From Arthrobacter sp. PAMC25284 (lineage in GTDB: Bacteria > Actinomycetota > Actinomycetes > Actinomycetales > Micrococcaceae), in NCBI RefSeq assembly GCF_019443425.1, contig NZ_CP080382.1, positions 3,534,001-3,598,000 of the forward strand: 64,000 bases of DNA. The letters run 5' to 3'. The notes under the pieces are model-generated. The model saw only the letters and a list, made by a program, of their open reading frames with translations, had not been told where the DNA came from and ran no database searches. Position numbers and translations under genes: made by a program. Shown here one piece after another: positions 1 to 8,503 of the stretch (position 1 is its first letter; each line of letters begins with the position of its first letter).

Positions 1-1127
1 GGGCCAGACCGTTGCCTGGGCGCGCGCCAACGGTGAGCTCAAGAACGTCAAGATCACCGAACTGCTGGCCACCAAGGCTCTCGACCGCGTCCCGGCAGAG
101 TCCGCCGGTCCGGGTGAGATCGTCGCCGTCGCCGGTATCGAGGAAATCACCATTGGTGAGACGCTGACCGACGTCGACAACCCGCAGCCGCTGCCGCTCA
201 TCACTGTTGACGACCCGGCCATCTCCATGACCATCGGCATCAACACCTCGCCGCTGGCCGGCCGGGTCAAGGGTGCCAAGGTTACGGCCCGCCAGGTCAA
301 GGACCGCCTGGACAAGGAACTGATCGGTAACGTCTCCATCAAGGTGCTGCCCACCGAGCGTCCCGATGCCTGGGAAGTCCAGGGCCGTGGCGAGCTCGCG
401 CTGGCCATCCTGGTCGAGCAGATGCGCCGCGAAGGCTTCGAACTGACCGTCGGCAAGCCGCAGGTAGTCACCCGGACTGTTGACGGCAAGATCCACGAGC
501 CGATGGAGCACATGACCATCGACGTGCCGGAAGAGTACCTCGGCGCCGTCACCCAGCTCATGGCCGCCCGCAAGGGCCGCATGACCAACATGTCCAACCA
601 CGGCACCGGCTGGTGCCGTATGGAGTTCATCGTTCCGGCCCGCGGCCTGATCGGTTTCCGCACCAAGTTCCTCACCGACACCCGTGGCGCCGGCATCGCG
701 GCCTCCATCTCCGAGGGCTACGAGCCGTGGGGCCGGCCCGATCGAATACCGTACCAACGGTTCGATGATCGCCGACCGCGCGGGTGTTGTGACGCCGTTC
801 GCCATGATCAACCTGCAGGAACGCGGCTCCTTCTTCGTCCGTCCCACCTCCGAGGTCTACGAAGGCCAGATCGTCGGCGAGAACTCCCGCGCCGATGACA
901 TGGACGTCAACATCACCAAGGAAAAGAAGCTCACCAACATGCGTGCCGCTTCCTCCGACACCTTCGAGAACCTGACGCCGCCGCGCGACCTGACCCTCGA
1001 AGAGTCACTCGAATTCGCCCGCGAAGACGAGTGCGTTGAGGTTACCCCGGAATCCATCCGTATCCGGAAGCTCATCCTGGACGTCAACCAGCGGGCCAAG
1101 TCCGCCCGCGCCCGCGCCAAGTCCTAG
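1..1127 (+). CDS. typA: TypA/BipA ribosome-associated GTPase, C-terminal part (frameshifted)
   Basis: This is the translational GTPase TypA/BipA, which binds the 70S ribosome and helps ribosome assembly and stress adaptation. The frame is open from base 2, so the GTPase domain (about 230-260 residues) lies outside the window. About 374 residues remain, covering the EF-Tu domain II-like, EF-G-like and BipA-specific C-terminal domains (GHGTGW-type loop seen as NHGTGWCRMEF; C-terminus LILDVNQRAKSARARAKS). The frame breaks at the G run 729-732. Removing one G restores EGYEPWAGPIEYRTNGSM, the normal family sequence. A break in such a conserved gene is more likely a sequence error than a mutation. 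A strong terminator follows at 1172-1228. Confidence 0.93.
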
Positions 1128-1162
1128 TTTCAGCGCAGCTGCGCTGATACACCGGGCGATTT

Positions 1163-1540
1163 GTGAATAAGAGAGCTGCCGGTCCGGCAGGCGGCATTGC
1201 CGCCGCCGGACCGGCAGCTCTTTTTGTTGCCCTGGCCGGCACAGCACTGCACGGACAGGACGCACTGATCGGTGGCATCGAGGTGCCGTGGGGTGCGGTG
1301 GCCGCGCTGGTGCTGCTTGCCTCGGTGGAACTCTGGCTCGGGGCGGCCTTCCGCTCGATCGTTCCGCCGGCGTTTTGCGGAATCCTCTGCTACGCGCTCA
1401 CGGGATGGTGGTCCGCGCTGGAGTCCGGTAAACGCCTGATCATCGACGACACCGCGGGCAACATCTGGATCTTCGGCATCGCAGTCGTCACGGTGGCCAT
1501 GCTGGCGTGGTGCGGGCGCTACCGGACCCCGCAAGTCTGA
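1163..1540 (+). CDS. DUF6113-like small membrane protein, N-terminus doubtful
   Basis: A frame of up to 125 residues with three to four hydrophobic segments (for example around PWGAVAALVLLASVELWLG and NIWIFGIAVVTVAMLAW). The pattern resembles the DUF6113 family of actinobacterial membrane proteins, usually found near typA, mshB and fdxA; the function is unknown. The first 22 codons lie inside the typA terminator hairpin, so the ATG at 1163 is doubtful. The true start may be an internal GTG, or the 5' end may have been lost when flanking DNA was deleted. No mshB gene is seen between typA and this frame. The family call is from memory of sequence patterns, not a search. Confidence 0.5.
   Translation: MNKRAAGPAGGIAAAGPAALFVALAGTALHGQDALIGGIEVPWGAVAALVLLASVELWLGAAFRSIVPPAFCGILCYALTGWWSALESGKRLIIDDTAGNIWIFGIAVVTVAMLAWCGRYRTPQV
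1172..1228 (+). terminator. Rho-independent terminator after typA
   Basis: A perfect 17-bp inverted repeat (1172-1188 with 1205-1221) carries an additional inner GGCGG/CCGCC stem and is followed directly by a run of five T. It would stop typA transcription 45-100 bases after the stop codon. It overlaps the first codons of the downstream membrane-protein reading frame. Confidence 0.9.
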
Positions 1541-1764
1541 GGCCCCAGGGCGGGACATGCTCATTGTTAGGACCGAAGCGCGGGCATAGCGGCATCATGT
1601 GCATCCGTCCGCCCGCAGGCGGGACATGCCCAGCGGTGATTCCCGCCTGCGAATTTCAGCGCTGGACATGTTCCCTCGGCCTCCGGGTGCCCTGGGCAGG
1701 CGCTTATCCACATAGCCCGGTGCCGCACTGGATGGTGCCAGTCGACCCACCGCACGATGGCTGC
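1541..1764. other. Non-coding spacer with repeated GGACATG motifs
   Basis: A reading frame runs through this stretch in phase with the downstream gene, but its translation is unlike any protein and the real start is the ATG at 1765. The octamer GGGACATG occurs at 1552-1559 and 1621-1628, and TGGACATG at 1673-1680. Related copies follow the gene at 2612-2619 and, inverted, at 2685-2692. Confidence 0.45.
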
Positions 1765-2575
1765 ATGGTCAGTATCCTCGACATACTCGCAAACTACGAC
1801 GGCGTTGCCCGCGCCAAACATCTTGCCGCGGCGGGCGTCTCGGACTTCCAGCTGAAAGCGTCGCTCTCCAGCGGCTCTGTGGCCAGGGTCGCCCGGGGCG
1901 TGTACGCGCTGCCTGGCGCCGATCCCGGGCTCATGGCCATTCGGTCCCTTCCGGCGGAGCCGGCCCTGCGTCACGGCTGCTCAGCTCCACGGACTGTGGG
2001 TTCTCGATTCCCCGGCGCGGCCCCATGTCGCGCTTACGCACAGCCGCAGCTATCCGGGATTCGTCTGCCATCGATCGTCCGCGGCTCCGACACTCATGGA
2101 CGCCGTCGTTCAAAGCCTCCGATGTATGCCGGAAGTCGACGGACTGGTCATCGCCGAATCGGCGGTCGCGCTCGGAAGGTTGTCATTAACCGGGTTGCGG
2201 CAGCGGCTGGACGGGCGCAACGACGCTCGGGAGCGCCGCATTACCGCCGCAATCGTGCCGCAATCGCAATCCATTATCGAGTGCCTGGCCCGCTTTTTAC
2301 TGCGGCGTGCCGGGTTTCATGTCGAGTCCCAGGTCAACGTTTCCGGCCTGGGACATCTGGACCTCATGGTTGACGGACGGCTCGGCATTGAGACGGACGG
2401 CGCGGGGTTCCACATGGACCGGACGAGCTTCGAGGAGGACCGGCGGCGATGGAACGTGACCACCCGCCGGGGAATCCCCATCCTCGTCGTGAGCTACGCC
2501 CTGCTGAGGAGTCACCCGCAGGAATTCATCGCCATGGTCCGTGAGGTAGTAAACAGGCCGGCTGCCGCCGCGTAA
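1765..2575 (+). CDS. AbiEi-like antitoxin domain plus DUF559 nuclease-fold protein (frameshifted)
   Basis: Residues 1-60 resemble the winged-helix N-terminal domain of AbiEi-family antitoxins (ILDILANYDGVARAKHL, then RVARGVYALPGADP). The C-terminal half (about 170-265) is a DUF559 domain of the PD-(D/E)XK nuclease fold, with HLDLMVDGRLGIETDG and EEDRRRW as likely active-site segments. The start and the conserved core CVTAAQLHGLWVL are in different frames. Deleting one base of the GGCCC run at 1962-1966 joins them into about 269 residues. No AbiEii-type toxin lies nearby, so it is an orphan. A nucleic-acid-related role is inferred; the biological function is unknown. Short GGACATG motifs flank it on both sides. 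Confidence 0.62.
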
Positions 2576-2727
2576 TCAGCGGCATGGTCCGTCTCAGACC
2601 TGCTCCACCACTGGACATGTCCCGTGGTGGGGACAGGGGCTGAGCATGATGCCAATATGTCCATCCGCGGAGACCGGGGGAGGGCATGTCCATTTGGCCG
2701 GGCTAGATACCCCACGGTGCTAAGCCG

Positions 2728-3963
2728 TCAAGCGGCGCGGAGTTCGACGTTTTGGGTAGTGGTGTGCCAGGCGGTGTCCTCGTTGTAGGTGGTGTGGTGG
2801 CGGAGGCAGCCGTGGAGGATCCCGACGAGCCGGTTGGCCAGGGCCCGGAGGGTCTGGTGGTGGGTGGCGCCGCGTGAGCGGCGGGCGTCGTAGTAGGCGC
2901 GTGCGCCGGGCGAGACGCTGAGTGCGGTGAAGGCCTGCAGGTCCAGGGCATCGGCCAGGCGCCGGTTTCGGGCATGCCGGGCCAGCACGCTGCGCTTGGT
3001 GCCGGAGGCCCGGGTGACCGGGCTGGTCCCTGCGTAGTTCCTCCGTGATCTGGCGTCGGCGTAGCGGTCCGCCGCGTCCCCGAATTCGCCCAGCACCCGG
3101 GCGCCGAGCACCGGCCCCAGACCCGGCTGGCTGAGGTAGATCTCAGCGTCCGGGTGCCGGCCAAAAGATTCCTCCACCTGCCCCTGCAGGACGCCGATCT
3201 GGGCGTTCAGTTCGCGGATGACGGCAACCAGGGCCGCCGTGGTGGCCGTGTAGGCGGCCTCGATCCCCGGGCGGGCGGGCAACCGGGGCGCGTGCAGTGC
3301 CTCGACGATCTCGCCGGCTCGGGCGGCCAGGTAGCGTTGCCGTCCGGCGTGCCGCAACAGCGCCTGGACCCTGGCCGGGGTGAGGCGGGCCCCGGCCTTG
3401 GGGCCAGGCGCGGCGCCGAGCACGGCCATCGCGTCCCGTCCGTGCAGGTCCTGCCCGAACGCGGACAGCGCGGCCGGGTAGTACTCGCGCAGGTTCGAAC
3501 GCAGCACGTTCGCCTGCCGCTGCCTGGCCCAGATCAGCGACTGGTGAGCCCTCGCCAGGACCTTGACCTCCTCCGCGACGTCGCTGTCGGCGGCGATCGC
3601 CCGGTGCAACTCCCGGTCAACAGCCACGATCCGGGCCAGCACCAGCGCATCACCCTTATCCGATTTCGCCCCGGCCGCCCCGGTGCGCTGCCGGTAGCGG
3701 GCCGACTGCGCCGGATTGATCGCGTAAACCGTGTAGCCGGACGCCAGCAGTCCCTGGACCCAGGGCCCGCGGTCGGTCTCAATCCCGATCAGCACTTCGG
3801 CCGGTGCCGCGTTCTCGGGCAGGTACCCTCCGAGCAGGTCATGGAGGGCCTCGAGCCCGGATACGCCCTCAGTGAGCCTGCGGCGCGTCAGTACCCGGCC
3901 CCCCTCATCCATGACCGCGATGTCGTGGTGGTCCTCCGCCCAGTCGTCGCCGATGAACAGCAT
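2728..3963 (-). CDS. IS110-family transposase (DEDD recombinase)
   Basis: 411 residues starting at MLFIGDDWAEDHHD; the longer upstream frame is not needed. The N-terminal RuvC-like DEDD domain shows Asp6/Asp7 (GDDW), Glu62 (LIGIETD) and Asp102/Asp105 (SDKGDA). The C-terminal Transposase_20 domain carries YAGTSPVTRASGTKRSV, which holds the catalytic serine region, followed by NRRLADAL. In characterised IS110 members this protein uses an element-encoded bridge RNA to pair donor and target DNA. The gene is intact with no frameshift, so the copy may be active. It is transcribed opposite to typA and fdxA. Confidence 0.93.
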   Translation of the reverse strand: MLFIGDDWAEDHHDIAVMDEGGRVLTRRRLTEGVSGLEALHDLLGGYLPENAAPAEVLIGIETDRGPWVQGLLASGYTVYAINPAQSARYRQRTGAAGAKSDKGDALVLARIVAVDRELHRAIAADSDVAEEVKVLARAHQSLIWARQRQANVLRSNLREYYPAALSAFGQDLHGRDAMAVLGAAPGPKAGARLTPARVQALLRHAGRQRYLAARAGEIVEALHAPRLPARPGIEAAYTATTAALVAVIRELNAQIGVLQGQVEESFGRHPDAEIYLSQPGLGPVLGARVLGEFGDAADRYADARSRRNYAGTSPVTRASGTKRSVLARHARNRRLADALDLQAFTALSVSPGARAYYDARRSRGATHHQTLRALANRLVGILHGCLRHHTTYNEDTAWHTTTQNVELRAA

Positions 3964-4206
3964 TGTCCCGATCCCTTCCGTTGTGGGCTTATCCCGGGCA
4001 CGACGGGGAGGAAGGAACTGGCTGCGGTCTAATGGATCAGTGCTCCACGGCACGACACCCCACCAGCGCTACAGGCCCACCTCACCAACCGGCAGGGGCA
4101 CGATCTAGACCTAGGCCTCGACACGGGGCCAGGGGCGTCAAGTGCTCACCCACCAGCGGCTCGGATACCCAGCATGCCCCCGAAAGGACCTACGGGTACA
4201 CCCCCA
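3964..4206 (-). ncRNA. Candidate bridge-RNA region of the IS110 element
   Basis: In IS110-group elements the structured bridge RNA is encoded in the non-coding end upstream of the transposase start. Here that end is about 243 bp of GC-rich sequence without a credible gene, the right size and position. I did not fold it, and target- and donor-binding loops were not identified. The call rests on position and family knowledge. Confidence 0.35.
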
Positions 4207-4455
4207 TTAGGGGCGGCGCGGGGCGCGGCGCTGGGGCGCCGGGGGGACCTCCTTGGCGGCCACCACGAGTGCTAAGGGAATAACGACGTCGTCGCGCCGG
4301 GTGCGGATGGTGCAGCCGCCGGGGGTGCGTGCCAGGAGCTCGCCCAGGGCGTCGGTGAGGCCTTCGTTGATCCGGTACCTGACCACGACCCGCGTGCCCA
4401 GGGGCGCGCCGGAAAGAAACTGCTGGGGCGGTGGCAATGGCGAAGGCGAACTCAC
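4207..4455 (-). CDS. SH3-like N-terminal domain of a GNAT-type acetyltransferase, probably truncated
   Basis: 82 residues beginning with GTG. The core (GTRVVVRYRINEG, then LTDALGELLARTPGG and DDVVIPLALVVAAKEVPPAP) resembles the SH3-like domain that precedes the acetyltransferase domain in actinobacterial GNAT proteins encoded beside fdxA. The acetyltransferase domain is missing: after the proline-arginine linker (APQRRAPRRP) the frame stops at the inferred IS110 boundary. I infer truncation by the insertion plus loss of the rest of the gene, because the remainder is not on the other side of the element. A stand-alone domain is possible. A TACTAT box lies six bases before the GTG, suggesting a leaderless transcript. 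Confidence 0.5.
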   Translation of the reverse strand: MSSPSPLPPPQQFLSGAPLGTRVVVRYRINEGLTDALGELLARTPGGCTIRTRRDDVVIPLALVVAAKEVPPAPQRRAPRRP

Positions 4456-4461
4456 TAGTTC

Positions 4462-4467
4462 ATAGTA
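4462..4467 (-). promoter_or_regulatory. -10 box of a leaderless promoter, acetyltransferase-like gene
   Basis: TACTAT on the minus strand followed by exactly six bases and the GTG at 4455. Transcription would start at the start codon. No Shine-Dalgarno sequence is present. Confidence 0.55.
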
Positions 4468-4518
4468 GGACGCGCAGGGACTATGACGCCCGGCTAGGTT
4501 CGCGGGAACATGCTGGGA

Positions 4519-4524
4519 GATAAT
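4519..4524 (+). promoter_or_regulatory. Possible -10 box for fdxA
   Basis: GATAAT lies 83 bases before the fdxA GTG within the divergent spacer. The match to a sigma-70 -10 box is good, but no clear -35 was seen. Confidence 0.35.
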
Positions 4525-4606
4525 AGGCTCAGATGTCAGCAGCCCGGCGCTCAGGCCGGAGAACGATCCGGCCGGCCGCCGGAACCAATGTGGAGAGGCA
4601 AGAGAC

Positions 4607-4933
4607 GTGACCTACGTAATCGCGCAGCCGTGTGTAGATGTCAAGGACAAGGCATGTATTGAGGAATGCCCCGTCGACTGCATCTATGAAGGTGAGCGTT
4701 CCCTCTACATCCACCCGGACGAGTGCGTGGACTGTGGTGCCTGTGAACCCGTCTGCCCGGTCGAGGCAATCTACTACGAGGATGACACTCCCGAGGAATG
4801 GGCCGATTACTACAAGGCCAACGTCGAGTTCTTCGACGTGTTGGGGTCCCCGGGCGGAGCCGCAAAGATCGGCAACACGCATACCGACCATCCCCTGATT
4901 GCAGTCCTTCCGCCGCAGAACCAAGACAACTAA
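4607..4933 (+). CDS. fdxA: 7Fe ferredoxin (3Fe-4S/4Fe-4S)
   Basis: 108-residue cytoplasmic electron carrier starting with GTG, preceded by GGAGAGG about eight bases upstream. Two clusters are evident. An N-terminal set (QPCVDVKDKACIEECPVDC) has the spacing of a seven-iron ferredoxin, and a second set (CVDCGACEPVCPVEAIYYE) binds the 4Fe-4S cluster. The C-terminal extension (EEWADYYKANVEFF) is typical of actinobacterial FdxA/FdxC. dapC begins 13 bases after the stop and is probably cotranscribed, an arrangement common in actinobacteria. Confidence 0.95.
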   Translation: MTYVIAQPCVDVKDKACIEECPVDCIYEGERSLYIHPDECVDCGACEPVCPVEAIYYEDDTPEEWADYYKANVEFFDVLGSPGGAAKIGNTHTDHPLIAVLPPQNQDN

Positions 4934-4946
4934 GGCGGGCGAGCCG

Positions 4947-6096
4947 GTGACTTCCGCTGTTCGCAGCTACGGCCTGAGTCTGCCTGACTACCCGTGGGAG
5001 GCTCTGGCGCCTTACCTGGCAAGGGCCGCGGAACATCCGGGGGGCATGTCCAACCTTTCGATCGGAACTCCGGTGGATCCCACCCCGGACCTGATCCAGG
5101 ACGCATTGCGGGCCGCGGCCAATGCTCCCGGGTATCCCACGGTCCACGGGACGCAGGGGCTCCGCGAAGCCGTCGAGGCATGGTTTGACAGGCGCCGGGG
5201 CGTTCCCGGCCTGGATCCGCACAACGTGATGCCAACTGTCGGTTCGAAGGAACTGGTGGCCTGGTTGCCTTTCCTGCTCGGCCTGCGGACGGGCGACGTC
5301 GTTGTCCGCCCCACGGTGGCGTACCCCACCTATGACATTGGCGCGGCGTTCGCCGGAGCCGAGCATGTCGCCGCCGATGACCTTGATGAACTCGACGAGG
5401 CCACCCGGGGCCCGCGTCCGGCTCATCTGGATCAACTCGCCGGGAAATCCGACCGGCAGCGTCCGGGACACCGCGTCGCTGCGGCGGATCGTGCGCCAAG
5501 CCCGCGAACTCGGCGCCGTCGTGGCCTCTGATGAGTGCTACGCCGAACTCGGCTGGGGCGAATGGGACGTTCAGCGCGGCGGCACTCCGGTGCCCAGCAT
5601 CCTCGACCCGCAAGTGGCGGAAGGCTCCCACGAGGGTCTCCTCGCCGTGTACTCGCTGAGCAAGCAGTCCAATCTCGCCGGCTACCGTGCTGCGTTCGTC
5701 GCAGGGGATCCGGCGCTCATGGCAAACCTTGTCAACAGCCGAAAACATGCCGGCATGATCGTTCCGTACCCCGTCCAGGAAGCGATGCGGGTGGCGCTCG
5801 GCGACGACGCCCACGTCCAGGCCCAGAAGGACCTGTACCGGGGCCGCCGTGAACGACTCGTTCCCGCGCTGGAGCAGTTCGGGCTGACGATCCACGAATC
5901 CAAGGCCGGCCTCTACCTGTGGGCCACCGCGGGCGAGGCCACCTGGGACACGGTCGGCCGGCTGGCGGACCGTGGCATCGTGGTTGGCCCGGGCGTCTTC
6001 TACGGGGACGCCGGCAGGGGTTTCGTCCGCGTGGCCCTGACTGCCAGCGACGATCGGATTGATGCTGCCGTGGCACGACTGGCCGCCCAAACGTAA
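4947..6096 (+). CDS. dapC: Succinyldiaminopimelate aminotransferase (frameshifted)
   Basis: A fold-type I PLP aminotransferase that makes N-succinyl-LL-2,6-diaminopimelate in lysine and peptidoglycan synthesis; dapD and dapE of the same pathway lie 4-5 kb downstream. The GTG at 4947 is preferred because upstream starts fall inside fdxA. Motifs seen: PTVAYPTYDIGA, INSPGNPTG, SDECYAEL and the PLP lysine in YSLSKQSNLAGYR. The two halves are in different frames. Deleting one G of the run 5407-5410 joins LDEATR to ARVRLIWINSPGNPTG and gives about 382 residues, the normal length. The break is likely a sequence error. Confidence 0.92.
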
Positions 6097-6110
6097 CATT
6101 GACGTGACGC

Positions 6111-6132
6111 GCACCACATGTGGTGCTTTTTT
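6111..6132 (+). terminator. Rho-independent terminator after dapC
   Basis: The inverted repeat GCACCAC/GTGGTGC (6111-6126) is followed by six T, 14 bases after the dapC stop. Confidence 0.8.
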
Positions 6133-6325
6133 GGGGCCTCTGGGGTGTCCCGGATTAGTACGACCCGCAATGTGACTGTACTTTTTAACTGACTATCAAT
6201 GGTGGCTTTCCACAAGAAGGCAGCGCAGCTTTTGGAATTCCTGTCCGCATGGGAACCGCAGGCAGCCCCACCAGATGTTGGACCAGCTTTCTACAGAGGG
6301 CCCTGATGCCTCATGAGGAGACTCC

Positions 6326-7610
6326 ATGACTGAAACCACCAGCGCGACCCTGCGCCATGCCGGCGGCGAGCTTGAATTGCCCCGCATCAAGGTTGTCGAA
6401 GGAAACGAAGGCTACGATGTTTCGAAGCTGCTGAGTCAGACGGGGGCCGTCACCTTCGACCCCGGTTTCATGAACACCGCGGCGACGACGTCGGCCATCA
6501 CCTACATTGACGGCGACGCCGGTATCCTGCGGTACCGCGGCTACCCGATCGAACAGCTCGCGCAGCACTCCAGCTTCCTGGAAGTTTCCTACCTGCTGAT
6601 TTACGGCAACCTGCCGACCCCCACCGAGCTGGAAGCCTTTGACCAGCGGATCAGGCACCACACCCTGCTGCACGAGGAGCTGAAGGGCTTCTTCAGCGGC
6701 TTCCCCCGCGACGCGCACCCAATGCCGGTCCTCTCCTCCGCAGTGTCCGCGCTGTCCACGTTCTACCAGGACTCGCTGGACCCGTTTAACGCCGAGCAAG
6801 TGGAGCTCTCCACCATCCGGCTGATGGCAAAGATGCCGGTCATCGCCGCGTACGCCCACAAAAAGTCCATCGGCCAGCCGATGCTTTACCCGGACAATTC
6901 CATGAACCTCGTGGAAAACTTCATGCGCCTGAGCTTCGGGCTGCCAGCAGAGCAGTATGAGCTGGACCCGGTCATCGCCAAGGCCCTGGACCTGCTCCTG
7001 ATCCTGCATGCGGACCACGAGCAGAACTGCTCCACCTCCACGGTCCGCCTGGTCGGCTCCTCCAACGCGAACCTGTTCGCGTCTGTATCCGCCGGCATCA
7101 ATGCGCTCTTTGGTCCCGCCCACGGCGGTGCGAACGAGGCCGTGCTGAAGATGCTGCGCCAGATCCAGGCCGACGGCATCAAGCCCGAGGATTACATGGA
7201 GAAGGTCAAGAACAAGGAAGACGGCGTCCGGCTCATGGGCTTCGGGCATCGGGTCTACAAGAATTACGACCCGCGCGCCAAGATCATCAAGGGCCACCGC
7301 CCACGAGATCCTGACCAAGCTCGGCGGCAACGATGAACTGCTGGACATCGCGATGCGCCTGGAGGAAAAGGCGCTGGGGGATGACTACTTCATCCAGCGC
7401 AAGCTCTACCCCAATGTGGACTTCTACACCGGCCTGATCTACAAGGCCATGGGCTTCCCGGAGAAGATGTTCACCGTGCTGTTCGCCATTGGCCGCCTGC
7501 CCGGCTGGATCGCCCAGTGGCGCGAAATGATCAGCGACCCCAACACCAAGATCGGCCGCCCTCGCCAGCTCTACATCGGCGAACCGGAACGCAACTACCC
7601 GGTACGCTGA
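6326..7610 (+). CDS. gltA: Citrate synthase (frameshifted)
   Basis: Condenses acetyl-CoA and oxaloacetate to citrate, entering the TCA cycle. A clear Shine-Dalgarno GAGGAG sits at 6315-6320, five bases before the ATG. Catalytic residues of type II (hexameric) citrate synthase are visible: His about 228 ([12 protein letters not shown]), His about 308 ([14 protein letters not shown]) and Asp about 365 (NVDFYTG). The frame breaks at the GGG run 7291-7293. Removing one G restores [19 protein letters not shown] and a 427-residue protein of normal length, so the lesion is probably an error. The 190-bp upstream spacer should hold its promoter. Confidence 0.95.
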
Positions 7611-7644
7611 GGCACCGGCCGGGAAGACAGCCCACGCAGCAGCC

Positions 7645-7686
7645 CGACGACGGCCGCGCACCTGCCACGGTGCGTGGCCGTCGTCG
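7645..7686 (+). terminator. Long hairpin after gltA, terminator-like without T tract
   Basis: CGACGACGGCC pairs with GGCCGTCGTCG and an inner GCGCACC pairs with GGTGCGT, forming a stem of about 17 bp with a short loop. No U-run follows, so it may be an atypical terminator or a 3' stabilising structure. Confidence 0.5.
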
Positions 7687-7770
7687 TACCGGCGCCACTG
7701 CAACGCCCCGACGGCAGGTCCTGCGGCCGCCCCGCAGGAGACCCGTGCCGTTCCATGCTAAGAATGACGG

Positions 7771-8445
7771 GTGCCAAAATTTGTCGACGCCGCAGTCCGG
7801 CGCCAGGAAATAGTCGAAGCAGTCTTCCGGATCATCGCAGCGGAAGGGCTGGAACGGGCGTCGCTGCGTGAAGTCGCCGCCGAGGCGGACCTGGCGGTCG
7901 GATCAGTCCGACACTATTTCACCAGCAGTGAGGAACTCCTCGCACATTCGTTCAGCGTGGTCGTGGACCGGATCATTGGCCGGCTCACGTCCGCCGACGC
8001 GCACCTGGCTGACTTGGCGTCCGGGACTCCGGAGTACCACCGGGGTGCCCTGGCATTGCTCAGCGAATTCCTGCCACTGGACGGGGAGCGGGCAGTTGAC
8101 GCCTGTGTCTGGATGGCCTTCAAGAACGCTGCCCGGACGAAAAGCTATCTGGTCCCGGAAGCCGACCGCGGCCATCGCGCCGTAGCAGTTATCGTGGGGC
8201 GGCTGGTGAAGGAGCTCTCCCGCGACGCGGGCGGCGGGGAAGCGGAGCAACACCGGCTCGTAACCGAGGCCGAGCGGCTGCTGGCAACGCTGGACGGGCT
8301 CACCATGCATGCGTTGCTGCAGCCCGACTGGATGACGGCCCGGATCTGCGGCGATGTGCTGGCAGCTCATCTGGCGGACCTGGGCCGCGGCTGGGACGGA
8401 AGCGTGGCGGACCGTGCAGACGGCAGATTGGCGCTCAGCCATTAA
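7771..8445 (+). CDS. TetR-family transcriptional regulator
   Basis: 224 residues from GTG. The N-terminal helix-turn-helix is clear (RRQEIVEAVFRIIAAEGLE, then SLREVAAEADLAVGSVRHYF). The C-terminal ligand domain is of the BetI-like TetR_C type, with ACVWMAFKNAAR and a HRLVTEAERLLATLDGLTMHAL helix. Such proteins act as dimeric repressors; the ligand is unknown. The next gene in the same direction (8504) is 58 bases away and could be a target. A TAAGAAT sequence ends five bases before the GTG, so the mRNA may be leaderless. Confidence 0.85.
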   Translation: MPKFVDAAVRRQEIVEAVFRIIAAEGLERASLREVAAEADLAVGSVRHYFTSSEELLAHSFSVVVDRIIGRLTSADAHLADLASGTPEYHRGALALLSEFLPLDGERAVDACVWMAFKNAARTKSYLVPEADRGHRAVAVIVGRLVKELSRDAGGGEAEQHRLVTEAERLLATLDGLTMHALLQPDWMTARICGDVLAAHLADLGRGWDGSVADRADGRLALSH

Positions 8446-8503
8446 CCTGTCCTGACTTCAGGAATAGACTGGGGGCATATGGCTTGCCAAGGGAGGCATT
8501 TTG

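Larger units (their letters stand above)
2700..4206 (-). mobile_element. IS110-family insertion sequence (ends approximate)
   Basis: A single transposase gene flanked by non-coding ends, 243 bp on the side upstream of the transposase and under 30 bp downstream. This is the usual layout of the IS110 group, which lacks long terminal inverted repeats and target duplications. The right boundary is placed at 4206 because the neighbouring acetyltransferase-like frame meets a stop there; the left boundary is placed just after the gene-like DNA ends near 2700. Both ends are inferred and could be off by tens of bases. Confidence 0.6.

Noticed and set aside
1507..1764. N-terminal extension of the AbiEi-like frame
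   Set aside because: The translation is repetitive and unlike protein, reflects the GGACATG repeats, and the AbiEi domain begins at ATG 1765.
3154..4032. 292-residue frame opposite the IS110 transposase
   Set aside because: It is a shadow of the intact transposase.
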